DNA of 64,000 bases from Spirochaetota bacterium. GTDB taxonomy: Bacteria; Spirochaetota; Spirochaetia; Treponematales; UBA12059. The translations under genes and the position numbers were made by a program. The notes under the pieces are model-generated. The model had not been told where the DNA came from, made no database searches, and saw nothing but the letters and a program-made list of their open reading frames with translations. Shown here in pieces: positions 9,091-17,501 of the stretch. Within the stretch, counting starts at the first letter, position 1. Every line of letters starts with the position of its first letter. The stretch covers positions 62,001-126,000 of the forward strand of contig JADFDI010000006.1 of the NCBI GenBank assembly GCA_018262985.1, in the 5' to 3' direction.

Positions 9091-9873
9091 CTAGCCCTTC
9101 CAGTTTTCCAGCATGGCCGCCACGGAGCGGCGCATCTCGTCCATGAAACCGGACGCGAGCTTGCGCCGGTACATGTGCTGGCCGTAGTTCGAGCAACCCT
9201 CGAGATACTTGAGCCCCTCGTACTCCGGTCGCGCGAACAGCCGCGCCGCGCCGTCCGCGTCGAGTTCCCGATAGCGGTCGCGGTGGACGACCAGGTCGGC
9301 GGGCGCCCGCGAGGTGAGGGGCCGCGCCTCCTGCTGGGCGCTCGGCCAGCCGAGGGTCAGCATCGCGATCGGGAAGGCCAGGCGGGGCAGGCCCAGTAGC
9401 TCGCGGTGGATCTCCCAGTTTTCCATCACGTCGCCGATGTAGCACGAGCCGAGGCCGACGCTCTCCGCGGCGATCGCGCACTGGTGGGCCGCGATCAGCG
9501 CGTCGGAGCAGGCCAGCAGGAGGTCGCCCTCGCGCGGCCGCTTCCGTTCCTCGCCCGACGCCGCGCATAGGGCGTCGACCGCGGAAAAGGTCAGCCAGTC
9601 CTCGAGGCGCTGCGCGTCCGCCAGGAAAACGAGCACCCACGGCGCGCGCGCGATGAAGGCCTGGTGGTCGCAGGTTTCCGACAGGCGCCGCTTCAGGGCC
9701 GGATCCTCGATCTCGAGTATCGTATACAATTGCAGATTCCCCGCGGTCGGCGCGCGCAGCGTCGCCGCGAGCACCGCCTCGCGCGTCTCCGGTCCGACCG
9801 GCCTGTCCTCGTAGGCCCGCACCGATTTCCGCGCCGCGAACAACGCCAGGGTCCGATTGTCGACGTGGTCCAT
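9091..9873 (-). CDS. Nitroreductase-family FMN oxidoreductase
   Basis: Soluble FMN enzyme of 260 residues. The N-terminal RKSVRAYEDRPV is the canonical FMN-phosphate binding motif of the NfsA/FRP-like branch, followed by APTAGNLQLYTI. The middle GLGSCYIGDVMENW and FPIAMLTLGWPSAQ blocks are also family features. The C-terminal SNYGQHMYRRKLASGFMDEM tail is typical of NADPH-dependent nitroreductases. ATG at 9873 is supported by GGAGG five bases upstream. Physiological substrate unknown. Confidence 0.88.
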   Translation of the reverse strand: MDHVDNRTLALFAARKSVRAYEDRPVGPETREAVLAATLRAPTAGNLQLYTILEIEDPALKRRLSETCDHQAFIARAPWVLVFLADAQRLEDWLTFSAVDALCAASGEERKRPREGDLLLACSDALIAAHQCAIAAESVGLGSCYIGDVMENWEIHRELLGLPRLAFPIAMLTLGWPSAQQEARPLTSRAPADLVVHRDRYRELDADGAARLFARPEYEGLKYLEGCSNYGQHMYRRKLASGFMDEMRRSVAAMLENWKG

Positions 9874-10025
9874 GGTTCCTCCGGCGGAAATCATAGCACC
9901 GTCGGCCGGGCTTCGAAGCTTCCATGGGGAAAATGGCGCGGGCTTTATCCTCCAGCTCGCGTTGCGTCCGCCGGCGGGCCCGCCGGCCTCTTCGCGGCGC
10001 CTCCGGTCCCCGCGGGCGTTCCCTT

Positions 10026-10871
10026 TCAGGTCCGCTTGATGAAGGTCCCCTCGTCGAGTTCCGCGAAGGCTTTCTCGAGCTCCTCGCGCGTGTTCATCAC
10101 GATGGGACCTCCCCAGGCTATCGGTTCGCGGAGCGGAGGCCCGGAGAAGAGGACGCAGCGGACGCCGTGCGGCCCGGGCGCCCCGAGCCGCACGGCGTCG
10201 CCTTCGCCGAAGAGCAGCGCGCGCCGGCTCTCGAACGACTCGCCCCCGCCGCCGACCGAGACCCGTCCCTCCATCGAATAGGCGAAGCAGGCGTCGCCCG
10301 GCCGCACCGGGATCTCGAGCTCCGCGCCCGGCTCGAGGGAAATGTCGAGCATGGTCGCGTCGACGTAGGCGCCGCGCATGGCGCCTTCCGCGCCCGGGAA
10401 CTCGCCGCCGACCACGCGGACCGACCAGCCCTTCCCGCGGACCTCCGGGATGCGCTCCGCGACGAGGTCGTGGTAGGCGGGCGGTTTCATCTTGTCCGCG
10501 GCGGGCATGTTGAGCCAGAGCTGGAGGCCGAGCATGCGCGGCGCCGCCTTCGGCATTTCCTGGTGGATGATGCCCGAGCCCGCCGTCATCCACTGGCAGC
10601 CGCCGTCGACGATGCTTCCCTTGTTGCCGAGGCTGTCCCCGTGCTCGATCAGGCCGGAGGCCAGGAAGGTCACCGTCTCGATGCCCCGGTGCGGATGCCA
10701 CGGGAAGCCCTTCTCGTAGTCGGACGGGTCGGTCGAGTCGAACGCGTCGAGCATCAGGAAGGGATCGAACTCCTCCACGTCGCGCGAGCCGATCACCCGA
10801 ACGAGCTTCACCCCCGCCCCGTCCACCGCCGGCCGCCCCGTCACCACCTTGCGAATCTCCCGGTACTTCAT
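10026..10871 (-). CDS. Pirin-family bicupin protein
   Basis: Metal-binding cupin protein of 281 residues. The pirin N-terminal cupin is complete: HPHRGIETVTF gives two metal-binding His, and SGIIHQEMP gives the third His and the Glu. The C-terminal cupin includes a GESFESRRALLFGEGD loop and PIAWGGPIVMNTREE, a block conserved in pirins. Members act as quercetin 2,3-dioxygenases or redox-sensing regulators; which applies here is unknown. The ATG at 10871 follows a TATACT box by six bases with no Shine-Dalgarno sequence, so the message may be leaderless. Confidence 0.92.
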   Translation of the reverse strand: MKYREIRKVVTGRPAVDGAGVKLVRVIGSRDVEEFDPFLMLDAFDSTDPSDYEKGFPWHPHRGIETVTFLASGLIEHGDSLGNKGSIVDGGCQWMTAGSGIIHQEMPKAAPRMLGLQLWLNMPAADKMKPPAYHDLVAERIPEVRGKGWSVRVVGGEFPGAEGAMRGAYVDATMLDISLEPGAELEIPVRPGDACFAYSMEGRVSVGGGGESFESRRALLFGEGDAVRLGAPGPHGVRCVLFSGPPLREPIAWGGPIVMNTREELEKAFAELDEGTFIKRT

Positions 10872-10939
10872 GCCGCGAGTATAGCCCCTCCGCCCCCGCG
10901 CGCGCCATCGCTCGGTTTCCATCCTGCCGGGAGAGTCCA

Positions 10940-11091
10940 AATCAAGACCGGCGAAGGGCGTCATCGAGGCCGATGAGGGCGTGGCCTGACGCACGAGAAC
11001 TCACCCCACGCGCTGGCGCTTGGGGGCGCGTTCTCGCGCGTCAGGCCCCGCCCTGTAGTGTCCCGATAACGCCCCTCGCCGGCTTCGGATT
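10940..11091. repeat. Long imperfect inverted repeat (about 61 + 62 bp arms)
   Basis: The reverse complement of 10940-11000 matches 11030-11091 at roughly 80 percent by eye; both arms carry GTTCTCG-GCGTCAGGCC, a CGAT-A core and CGCCC-TCGCCGG. The loop is 29 bases. The right arm overlaps the last codon of the ABC-F gene. A third, more diverged copy lies at 25467-25525. Could be a small non-autonomous mobile element or a large transcribed hairpin. Confidence 0.7.
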
Positions 11092-13030
11092 ATCCCTCCA
11101 GCCCGTCCGCCTCTTCGCTCGTCGCGGCCCACTCCGCCTCCAGGGAGGCGGCTTCCCGCTCGAGCGCGGCGATGCCGTCCGAGAGCTTCTTCGCCTTGGC
11201 GCCGTCGGAGTAGTTCTCCGGCAGGCCCATGGCGTGCTCGGCCGCGGCCTTCTGCGCGGCGAGGGCGTCGAGCCGCGCCAGGATCTCCTCTTCGCGGCGG
11301 CGGAGCTTGCGGAGCCGCGCCTTGCGCTCCTTGTCCTCCTCCCACGAGCGGGACGCGGCGGGCGCTTCATCCCGGGCGGGCGCTCCGGTTCCGGCTGCCG
11401 CGGCGGCGTCCGCGTCGAGCGAGGCCTTCTTCCCGAGGAAGTAGCCGTAATCGCCCGGATAGAAGCGCGGCGTCGAGCCGCAGCTGAGCTCGAGCACGCG
11501 GTCGGCGAGTCCTTCGATGAAGAACTTGTCGTGGCTGACGAAGAGCACGGTGCCCTCGAAGCGCCTGAGCGCGTCGAGCAGGACGTCCTTCGAGTCGAGG
11601 TCGAGGTGGTTCGTGGGTTCATCGAGCACCAGGAGGTTGGCGGGACGGAGCAGCATCTTGAGGAGCGCGAGGCGCGCGCGTTCGCCGCCGGAGAGGATGC
11701 GCACGCTTTTGTGCACGTCGTCGCCCCGGAAGAGGAAGGCCCCGAGCAGGTTGCGCAGCTTCGGAAGGAGCTCGGTCGGGCAGACCGTCTCGGCCTCCTG
11801 CTCGACCGTGAGGTCGCCGGAGAGCCGGTCGGCCACGTCCTGAGCGAAGTAGCCGACGACGACGCCGGAACCCAGCCGGAGGGTGCCCGAGTAGTCGGCG
11901 TCCTCGCCCGCGACCAGGCGCATGAGCGTCGACTTGCCGGCGCCGTTCGGCCCGACGAAGGCCACCTTCCAGCCGGAGTCCACCTGGAACGAGAGGTCGC
12001 GGACGACGTTCTTCGCGCCGTAGCCCTTGTCGAGCCCCTCCGTCGAGAGCGCGATCCGCCCGCACTTCGGCGGCGCGGGGAAGGTGAAGTGGATCTTCTT
12101 CATCCCTTCGGGAATCTCGATCGGGACGATCTTCTCGAGCTGCTTCATGCGGCTCTGCACCAGGGCGGCCTTCGACTCGTTGTAGCGGAAGCGGCGGATG
12201 AAATCCTCGAGCTTCGCGATCTCCTCCTGCTGACGCTCCCAGGAGGCGAAGAGGGTCTCGAGCTCGCGCGCGCGGACCTTCTCGTAATTGGTGTAGTCGC
12301 CCTTGTAGAGCGAGAGGCGGCCGTTCCAGAGCTCGTGGACCTCGCGCACCGTGGCGTCGAGGAAGGATCGGTCGTGGCTGACCACCAGGAAGCCGCCCTT
12401 GAACGCGCGCAGGTAGTCCTCGAGCCAGTCGCGGGCCTCGAGGTCGAGGTAGTTCGTGGGCTCGTCGAGCAGCATGATGTCCGGGTTCTCGAGGATGACG
12501 CGGGCGAGCGCGACGCGCATGCGCCAGCCGCCGGAAAACTCCGCGAGCGGACGGTCGAGCTCGGCCTCCGCGAAGCCGAGGCCGGTCAGCACCTCGCGGA
12601 TGCGGTCCGAGCGTCGCCAGTAGCCGGAATCCTCGACGGTCTCGTGGATGGCGTGGTGCTCCTCGACCAGGGCCGCGAGCTTCGGATCCGCGGGATCGGC
12701 GGCCTCGAGGCGGCGCCCGAGCTCCTCGTAACGCTCGAGCAGGTCCTCGATCTCGCGGTAGGCCGTCTCCGCCTCCTCGCGGACGGTGCCGTCGCGGAAG
12801 GCCGCCTCGGACTGGGCGAGGTACGAGACGCGCGTGCCTTTCTGCACCGCCCGCTCGCCGGAGTCGGGCGGCAGGAGCCCCGCCACGATCTTCATGAGCG
12901 TCGATTTGCCGGCCCCGTTCGGCCCGGCGAGCGCGGCCTTCGAGCCGGAGGCGAGGTTGAGCGAGACGCCTTTCAGGATGTCGCGGGCGCCGAAGGCCAG
13001 CGACACCTCCGAGAACTGGACGAAGGCCAT
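11090..13030 (-). CDS. ABC-F family ATPase (ribosome-associated)
   Basis: Soluble tandem ATPase of 646 residues without membrane segments. Two Walker A motifs (GPNGAGKST) near residues 37 and 361, two signature motifs (FSGGWRMRVALA, LSGGERARLALL), two DEPTNYLDL/DEPTNHLDL Walker B blocks, and the positively charged linker FIRRFRYNESKAALVQSRMKQLEK between domains. A C-terminal arm rich in E, K and R (about 570-646) predicts a coiled coil like that of Uup/YdiF-type proteins. ABC-F proteins act on ribosomes to relieve stalling or give antibiotic protection. The gene starts seven bases after the stop of the SH3 lipoprotein gene, so they share an operon. The stop lies inside the inverted repeat. 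Confidence 0.93.
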   Translation of the reverse strand: MAFVQFSEVSLAFGARDILKGVSLNLASGSKAALAGPNGAGKSTLMKIVAGLLPPDSGERAVQKGTRVSYLAQSEAAFRDGTVREEAETAYREIEDLLERYEELGRRLEAADPADPKLAALVEEHHAIHETVEDSGYWRRSDRIREVLTGLGFAEAELDRPLAEFSGGWRMRVALARVILENPDIMLLDEPTNYLDLEARDWLEDYLRAFKGGFLVVSHDRSFLDATVREVHELWNGRLSLYKGDYTNYEKVRARELETLFASWERQQEEIAKLEDFIRRFRYNESKAALVQSRMKQLEKIVPIEIPEGMKKIHFTFPAPPKCGRIALSTEGLDKGYGAKNVVRDLSFQVDSGWKVAFVGPNGAGKSTLMRLVAGEDADYSGTLRLGSGVVVGYFAQDVADRLSGDLTVEQEAETVCPTELLPKLRNLLGAFLFRGDDVHKSVRILSGGERARLALLKMLLRPANLLVLDEPTNHLDLDSKDVLLDALRRFEGTVLFVSHDKFFIEGLADRVLELSCGSTPRFYPGDYGYFLGKKASLDADAAAAAGTGAPARDEAPAASRSWEEDKERKARLRKLRRREEEILARLDALAAQKAAAEHAMGLPENYSDGAKAKKLSDGIAALEREAASLEAEWAATSEEADGLEG

Positions 13031-13036
13031 GGCAGC

Positions 13037-14377
13037 CTAGGGAACGCTGCGCTCGAAGCGGAACGGCGCGCCGGGAGCGGCCACGAGGAGGGCGCCGTCG
13101 AGCGCGTCCGCTCCGATGGCCGCGAACTCCATCCAGCCCTGGCCGCTCCGGAAGGCGAGCGGGACCGCGCTTCCGTCCGGGAAGCGGAGGGTGAGTCCCC
13201 CTTCCCAGCCGCCGGGCAGCGCCGGATCCACGAAGATGTCGAGCTCCGCGGTACCCGAGTCGCCCGCGTACTCGGCCAGCCAGTCGCCCACGACGCGCTC
13301 GTAGGCGCCCCAGGTGAAGCGGTTTCCGGGCTGCAGGGTCAGCACGCCCGCGAGTTCGTTGCTGAAGCGGACGCCGCCCGAGATGAAGGAATTCCAGGCC
13401 AGCGCGCGCCGGCCTTCCTCGGCGCGGACCAGGGCGATCACGTCGCCTTCGAAATCGATGAAGGCTTCTTCGGTTTTACCGCCGTCATCGGCGACGGACA
13501 CGAGGATCTTCCGATCTCCCTCGAAGCGGACCCGCAACGGCGTCCCCTCGAAGGAGACCTCGTTGGCGCTCGTCGAGAGTCCCGTGTAGATGGCGGAGTA
13601 CGAACGCGTGGGAGTTTCGAGGCGCGCGCGGGAAGCGGCGGGATCGACGAAGAATCCGTAGCGCGGCTGGAAGCGCGCGAGGTCGACGCGTTCCTCGTCG
13701 ACCATCTCCTGGAAGTAGGCCGGGCGCCAGGTAACGGAGAAAAGCCTGGCGACCTTCTTCTCGTCGATGGCGGTCGAGCCCGCGGTGATCCCCGGACGCT
13801 CCTCGACCTTTTCGTCGAAGACGCGGAGCTGGTTCGAGAAAACGTAGCCCCGGGTGCCGTCGGCCGCCATGGCCAGCCACCAGTCCCCCTCGAGCTCGCG
13901 GCCGCCGGTCATCACCGGCTCGCCGTCGGCGACGCGGAGCAGCTTGACCACCTCGCCGAGCTGGAGCCGGTAGACCTGCGTGGCGCTGGCCCGGTTGTGG
14001 GGTTCCTTGCGGATCAGGAGCCCGTCGCGGAGGCAGACCGCGTAAAGGCTCGCGTTCTCCGCGAACGCCGCCGCCGCCTTCTCGGCCTCCTTCCGGCTGT
14101 CGTGGATCTCGACTTTCCAGAATGGCGCCTCGGCCTTTTCCTTGGTGCCGGGCACGCCGATGACGTAGAGCTTCTGGATGTTGGACCGGATGTACACGGG
14201 CACCACGGAACCCGAGGGGACCGAGGGCTCGTCCACGGACCAGAGCACGAGGCCCCAGCCGTGGAGCCGCGAGCAGGCGGAGGTCGAGAGGGCGACGAGG
14301 ATGGCGAGCGCCGCGAGCGCCGTGCCTGGAACCCTCGCGCGGGCGCGGGGCGCGGTCGTACGTGAAGGCTGGTGCAT
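13037..14377 (-). CDS. SH3-like domain lipoprotein
   Basis: Exported protein of 446 residues of unknown function. An N-terminal hydrophobic segment ends in a lipobox (ALSTSAC), so it is predicted to be lipid-anchored. A GWGLVLWSVDEPSVPSG segment follows, then a bacterial SH3-like region near residues 115-190 (LLIRKEPHNRASATQVYRLQLG, GDWWLAMAADGTRGYV). The remainder looks like a beta-rich domain (VRFSNELAGVLTLQPGNRFTW). I recall similar 'GWGxxLWS' SH3 lipoproteins from treponemes, which supports a spirochaete host; this is memory, not a search. Start: the ATG at 14377 is preferred over 14389 because the predicted -10 box (TAGGAT) overlaps the upstream ATG. Confidence 0.75.
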   Translation of the reverse strand: MHQPSRTTAPRARARVPGTALAALAILVALSTSACSRLHGWGLVLWSVDEPSVPSGSVVPVYIRSNIQKLYVIGVPGTKEKAEAPFWKVEIHDSRKEAEKAAAAFAENASLYAVCLRDGLLIRKEPHNRASATQVYRLQLGEVVKLLRVADGEPVMTGGRELEGDWWLAMAADGTRGYVFSNQLRVFDEKVEERPGITAGSTAIDEKKVARLFSVTWRPAYFQEMVDEERVDLARFQPRYGFFVDPAASRARLETPTRSYSAIYTGLSTSANEVSFEGTPLRVRFEGDRKILVSVADDGGKTEEAFIDFEGDVIALVRAEEGRRALAWNSFISGGVRFSNELAGVLTLQPGNRFTWGAYERVVGDWLAEYAGDSGTAELDIFVDPALPGGWEGGLTLRFPDGSAVPLAFRSGQGWMEFAAIGADALDGALLVAAPGAPFRFERSVP

Positions 14378-14384
14378 GATTGTA

Positions 14385-14414
14385 TCCATCCTACACGGTT
14401 TGCGCCCCTCTCGG
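14385..14414 (-). promoter_or_regulatory. Promoter for the SH3 lipoprotein operon
   Basis: On the minus strand TTGCCG, an 18-base spacer and TAGGAT; the -10 box overlaps an upstream in-frame ATG, leaving ATG 14377 ten bases downstream. Confidence 0.4.
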
Positions 14415-14460
14415 CAACGTCCCGGAGGCGACCGCGGTCCGGACCGGCCTTCTCGCCGTG

Positions 14461-14489
14461 TTGCGCTCGCGCTTCCCGCTCAATAGTAT
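14461..14489 (+). promoter_or_regulatory. Promoter for transketolase
   Basis: TTGCGC (14461-14466), 17-base spacer, TAGTAT (14484-14489). The predicted leader of about 55 bases contains the GGAG ribosome site of the gene. Confidence 0.5.
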
Positions 14490-14551
14490 GGAGGCAAGCG
14501 GGAGCCCGGCCCCGAAAGGCTTCCGCGACCATGACGCGATACGGAGTCCCT

Positions 14552-16519
14552 ATGAATACCGCAGCCCTCGACAAGGTCGCCTCGAGCGTACGCCTCTTGG
14601 CCATGGACGCCATCCAGACCGCCAATTCCGGCCACCCGGGCATGCCGCTCGGTTGCGCCGAACTCGGCGCCCTCCTCTACGGCGAACTCCTGCGCCACGA
14701 CCCGGCGGATCCCGCCTGGCTCGACCGCGACCGCTTCGTCCTCTCCGCGGGCCACGGCTCGACCTTCCTCTACTCGCTCCTCCACCTTTCCGGTTATCCG
14801 CTCGCCCTCGACGACCTGAAGCGCTTCCGCCAGGTCGGCTCGCCCTGCGCGGGCCACCCCGAGTACGGCATGATTCCCGGCATCGAGACCACCACCGGCC
14901 CCCTCGGCCAAGGCCTCGCGACGGCCGTCGGAATGGCCATCGCCGAATCCATGATGGCCGCCCGATTCAACACGCCGACCCGGAAGATCATCGACCACAT
15001 GACCTACGTCATCGCCGGCGACGGCTGCCTCATGGAAGGCGTCAGCGCCGAGGCTTCGAGCCTCGCCGGCCACCTGGGCCTCGGCAAGCTCGTCGTGTTC
15101 TGGGATTCCAACTCCATCTCGATCGACGGCTCGACCGATCTGACCTTCACCGAGGACGTGGGCGGCCGTTACGAGGCCTACGGCTGGCGCGTGCTCAAGG
15201 GCTCCATGTACGACTACGAGGGCATCGCCCGCATGGTCGCCGAGGCGAAGGCCGCGGGGGACAGACCCACCCTCATCGCCCTCGAATCCGTCATCGGCAA
15301 GGGCGCGCCCACCATGGCCGGCTCGAACAAGGTCCACGGCTCGCCCCTGGGCGACGAGGAGATCGCGAAGGCGAAAACCGCCATGGGCGTCGATCCCGCG
15401 CTCAAGTTCCACGTCTTCCCCGAGGCGCGGACCTATTTCGCCGAGCGCGCCAAGGCTTTCACCGCCGTCCGCTCCGCCTGGAAAAGCGAATACGAAGCCT
15501 GGCGGAACGAAAATCCGACGCTGGCCGCGGAACTCGACGCCTTCATGTCCGGCAAACCCCTCGCGCCCTACGCCGCGCCGGCCTTCGCGACCGGCGACAA
15601 GGTCGCGACGCGCAACGCCTCGGGAAAGGCGCTCGCCGCCGTCGCCGCGTCCCGGCCGAACCTGGTCGGCGGCTCCGCCGACCTGACCGGACCCAACGTC
15701 ACCCAGCTCGCGGGCGGCGTCTATTCCCGCGCGAACCGCTCCGGCCGCATGATCCATTACGGGGTGCGCGAGCACGCCATGGCGGCCATCTCCAACGGCG
15801 TCTCCCTGCACGGGGGACTCAGGGCCTTCTGCGCCACCTTCCTCGTCTTCTCGGATTACCTCAAGCCCGCCCTGCGCCTTTCCGCGCTCATGCGGCAGCC
15901 GGTCGTCTACGTGCTCACCCATGATTCGATCTACATCGGGGAGGACGGCCCGACCCACCAGCCCGTCGAACACCTGGCCGCCCTGCGCGCGGTGCCCAAC
16001 GTGCGGGTGCTGAGGCCCGCCGACGCCGAAGAGACCGCGCTGGCCTGGGAACTCGCCATGGAACGGATCGATGGCCCGACCGTCCTGGCCTTGAGCCGCC
16101 AGAACCTGAGCGTACTGTCGAAGGCCGATCCGGACTGGCGGAACACGGCCCGCTGCGGCGCCTACGTGGCGCGCGCGACCGAGGGCGAACCGGACCTCGT
16201 CGTGGTGGCCACCGGTTCCGAGGTGGCGCTCGCGCTCGCCGCGGCCGACAAGGTGGCGGGGAAAAAGGTCAGCGTGGTCTCGATGCTCTCGCGAGAGCTC
16301 TTCCTCTCGCAGCCCGCTCCCGTTCGCGACGCCATCGTGCCGCCGGGCGCCCGGGTGGTCGCCGTCGAGGCGGGCGCCTCGCAGGGCTGGGAACGGATCG
16401 CCACGAGCCACGCCGACGTCTTCGCCATCGACCGCTTCGGCGAGTCGGGGCCGGGGGACGACGTCGCGCGCCACCTCGGCTTCACCGTCGACGCGCTCGC
16501 CGCCCTGCTCTCCCGCTGA
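14552..16519 (+). CDS. tkt: Transketolase
   Basis: Thiamine-diphosphate enzyme moving two-carbon units in the pentose phosphate pathway. 655 residues, the usual length. NSGHPGMPLG near the N-terminus, the ThDP/Mg motif GDGCLMEGVSAEASSLAGH (GDG..N-type), GHPEYG and TTTGPLGQGLATAVGMA, the pyrimidine-binding block (GVREHAMAAISNG) and THDSIYIGEDGPTHQPVE are all present. ATG at 14552 is chosen over an ATG at 14531 because GGAG lies five bases upstream of it. The stop is followed by a bidirectional terminator. Confidence 0.97.
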   Translation: MNTAALDKVASSVRLLAMDAIQTANSGHPGMPLGCAELGALLYGELLRHDPADPAWLDRDRFVLSAGHGSTFLYSLLHLSGYPLALDDLKRFRQVGSPCAGHPEYGMIPGIETTTGPLGQGLATAVGMAIAESMMAARFNTPTRKIIDHMTYVIAGDGCLMEGVSAEASSLAGHLGLGKLVVFWDSNSISIDGSTDLTFTEDVGGRYEAYGWRVLKGSMYDYEGIARMVAEAKAAGDRPTLIALESVIGKGAPTMAGSNKVHGSPLGDEEIAKAKTAMGVDPALKFHVFPEARTYFAERAKAFTAVRSAWKSEYEAWRNENPTLAAELDAFMSGKPLAPYAAPAFATGDKVATRNASGKALAAVAASRPNLVGGSADLTGPNVTQLAGGVYSRANRSGRMIHYGVREHAMAAISNGVSLHGGLRAFCATFLVFSDYLKPALRLSALMRQPVVYVLTHDSIYIGEDGPTHQPVEHLAALRAVPNVRVLRPADAEETALAWELAMERIDGPTVLALSRQNLSVLSKADPDWRNTARCGAYVARATEGEPDLVVVATGSEVALALAAADKVAGKKVSVVSMLSRELFLSQPAPVRDAIVPPGARVVAVEAGASQGWERIATSHADVFAIDRFGESGPGDDVARHLGFTVDALAALLSR

Positions 16520-16573
16520 GCCAGGGCCGGGCCTCCGCGTGGCCCGGTCGCCCGGCCGACGCGCATCATGCAC

Positions 16574-16607
16574 AAAAAAGCCCTTCCCGCTCCGGGAAGG
16601 GCTTTTT
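16574..16607. terminator. Bidirectional rho-independent terminator
   Basis: A run of six A, the stem GCCCTTCCC / GGGAAGGGC with a five-base loop, then five T. It can end transcription of transketolase on the plus strand and of the small membrane protein gene on the minus strand. Confidence 0.9.
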
Positions 16608-16647
16608 CACGCGACGCCCTCGAGGCGCCGTCGCGGGATATCCGGAA

Positions 16648-16929
16648 TCACCACCAGCCGAAGGCGGTGCCGACGCGGGTCAGGTACCACACGAAAATGA
16701 TGGAGACGATGACGGAGTACGCGTTGAACCAGACGGCGAGCGCCTCGCCGTTGCGGTGCGAATTGTAGCCGAAGAAGAATCCCATGCCTATGCAGACAAG
16801 GAAGCCGATCAGCGCGTAGATGCCGTAGGCGGTGTTTTCGCCCGCGAGAGCGTCGAGGCTGAAGATGAAGGTGAAAGCGAAAAGCACGACGAAAATGAAG
16901 AAAATCAACAGGCCGTTCTTGGTTTCCAT
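16648..16929 (-). CDS. Small membrane protein of unknown function
   Basis: 93 residues with three predicted membrane segments: residues 7-25 (LLIFFIFVVLFAFTFIF), 36-53 (GIYALIGFLVCIGMGFFFG) and 65-82 (AVWFNAYSVIVSIIFVWYL). Its codons are less GC-rich because of the Phe/Ile-rich composition. The ATG has a good TAAGGAG site eight bases upstream, which supports it being a real gene. No family recognised. It ends before the bidirectional terminator. About 145 bases separate it from the RseC-like gene upstream; nothing clear is seen there. Confidence 0.75.
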   Translation of the reverse strand: METKNGLLIFFIFVVLFAFTFIFSLDALAGENTAYGIYALIGFLVCIGMGFFFGYNSHRNGEALAVWFNAYSVIVSIIFVWYLTRVGTAFGWW

Positions 16930-17075
16930 CCGACGTCTCCTTATTATCCGGATCCGGGCCGATCGGGAGGAGTATAAGACGTTTCCGGTGGGTTGTCCAT
17001 CGAGCCCCGGAAAAAGGCGCGCGGCCGTCCCGCGCGGGCGCGCGCCGACGACGACCGGAAGGGCGGACCGAGCGG

Positions 17076-17501
17076 CTAGAGAGCCTCCCCGACGTCGGAG
17101 GCCACCCTCACCAGGCGAGGCATGGCGGCTTCCTTCCGGCCGCGTTCGATGAGCGCGCCGACGGCCAAGCCCGCGACCAGGCCGCCGAGACCGAGCAAGG
17201 CGTGGACGCCCTCTCCCGAGGCGGGCAGGAAATTCGCTCCGGCCGCGTACGCAAGCGCGAACAGCGCGAGGGGCAGGCCGAGCATGGTCAGGGCGCCGCG
17301 CGCCTGGTTGGCCGCGCTGACCTCGACGCCGACGTATTCGCCCGGCGCTGGCGCGAGCCCGCCCCGATCGAGCGCGCTCACCACGGTGCCGGCGGCGCCG
17401 CAGCTGCCGTTCGCCGCGCACGAGGCGCAACCCGCCTGCTGCTCGATCCGGACCTGCACCACGCGTCCGTCCACCTTGACGACCCTACCCCGCTCAATCA
17501 C
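17076..17501 (-). CDS. RseC/MucC-family membrane protein
   Basis: Small inner-membrane protein of 141 residues. The N-terminal domain carries four Cys in QQAGCASCAANGSCG, the RseC signature, then two hydrophobic helices (about 70-90 and 100-118) and a short charged tail. RseC homologues help reduce the SoxR iron-sulfur cluster or accompany Rnf electron-transport complexes; no rnf genes are in view. The start overlaps the end of the YmdB-like gene by eight bases, so the two are probably co-translated. Confidence 0.85.
   Translation of the reverse strand: MIERGRVVKVDGRVVQVRIEQQAGCASCAANGSCGAAGTVVSALDRGGLAPAPGEYVGVEVSAANQARGALTMLGLPLALFALAYAAGANFLPASGEGVHALLGLGGLVAGLAVGALIERGRKEAAMPRLVRVASDVGEAL

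Noticed and set aside
10973-14365. A 1130-codon open frame on the plus strand
   Set aside because: It is antisense to the ABC-F and SH3 lipoprotein genes and has no domain signature; an artefact of high GC.
15257-15268. GGGGACAGACCC in the transketolase gene as a REP-like copy
   Set aside because: It encodes GDRPT, a segment common in transketolases, and lacks the CTCG half of the motif; taken as chance.
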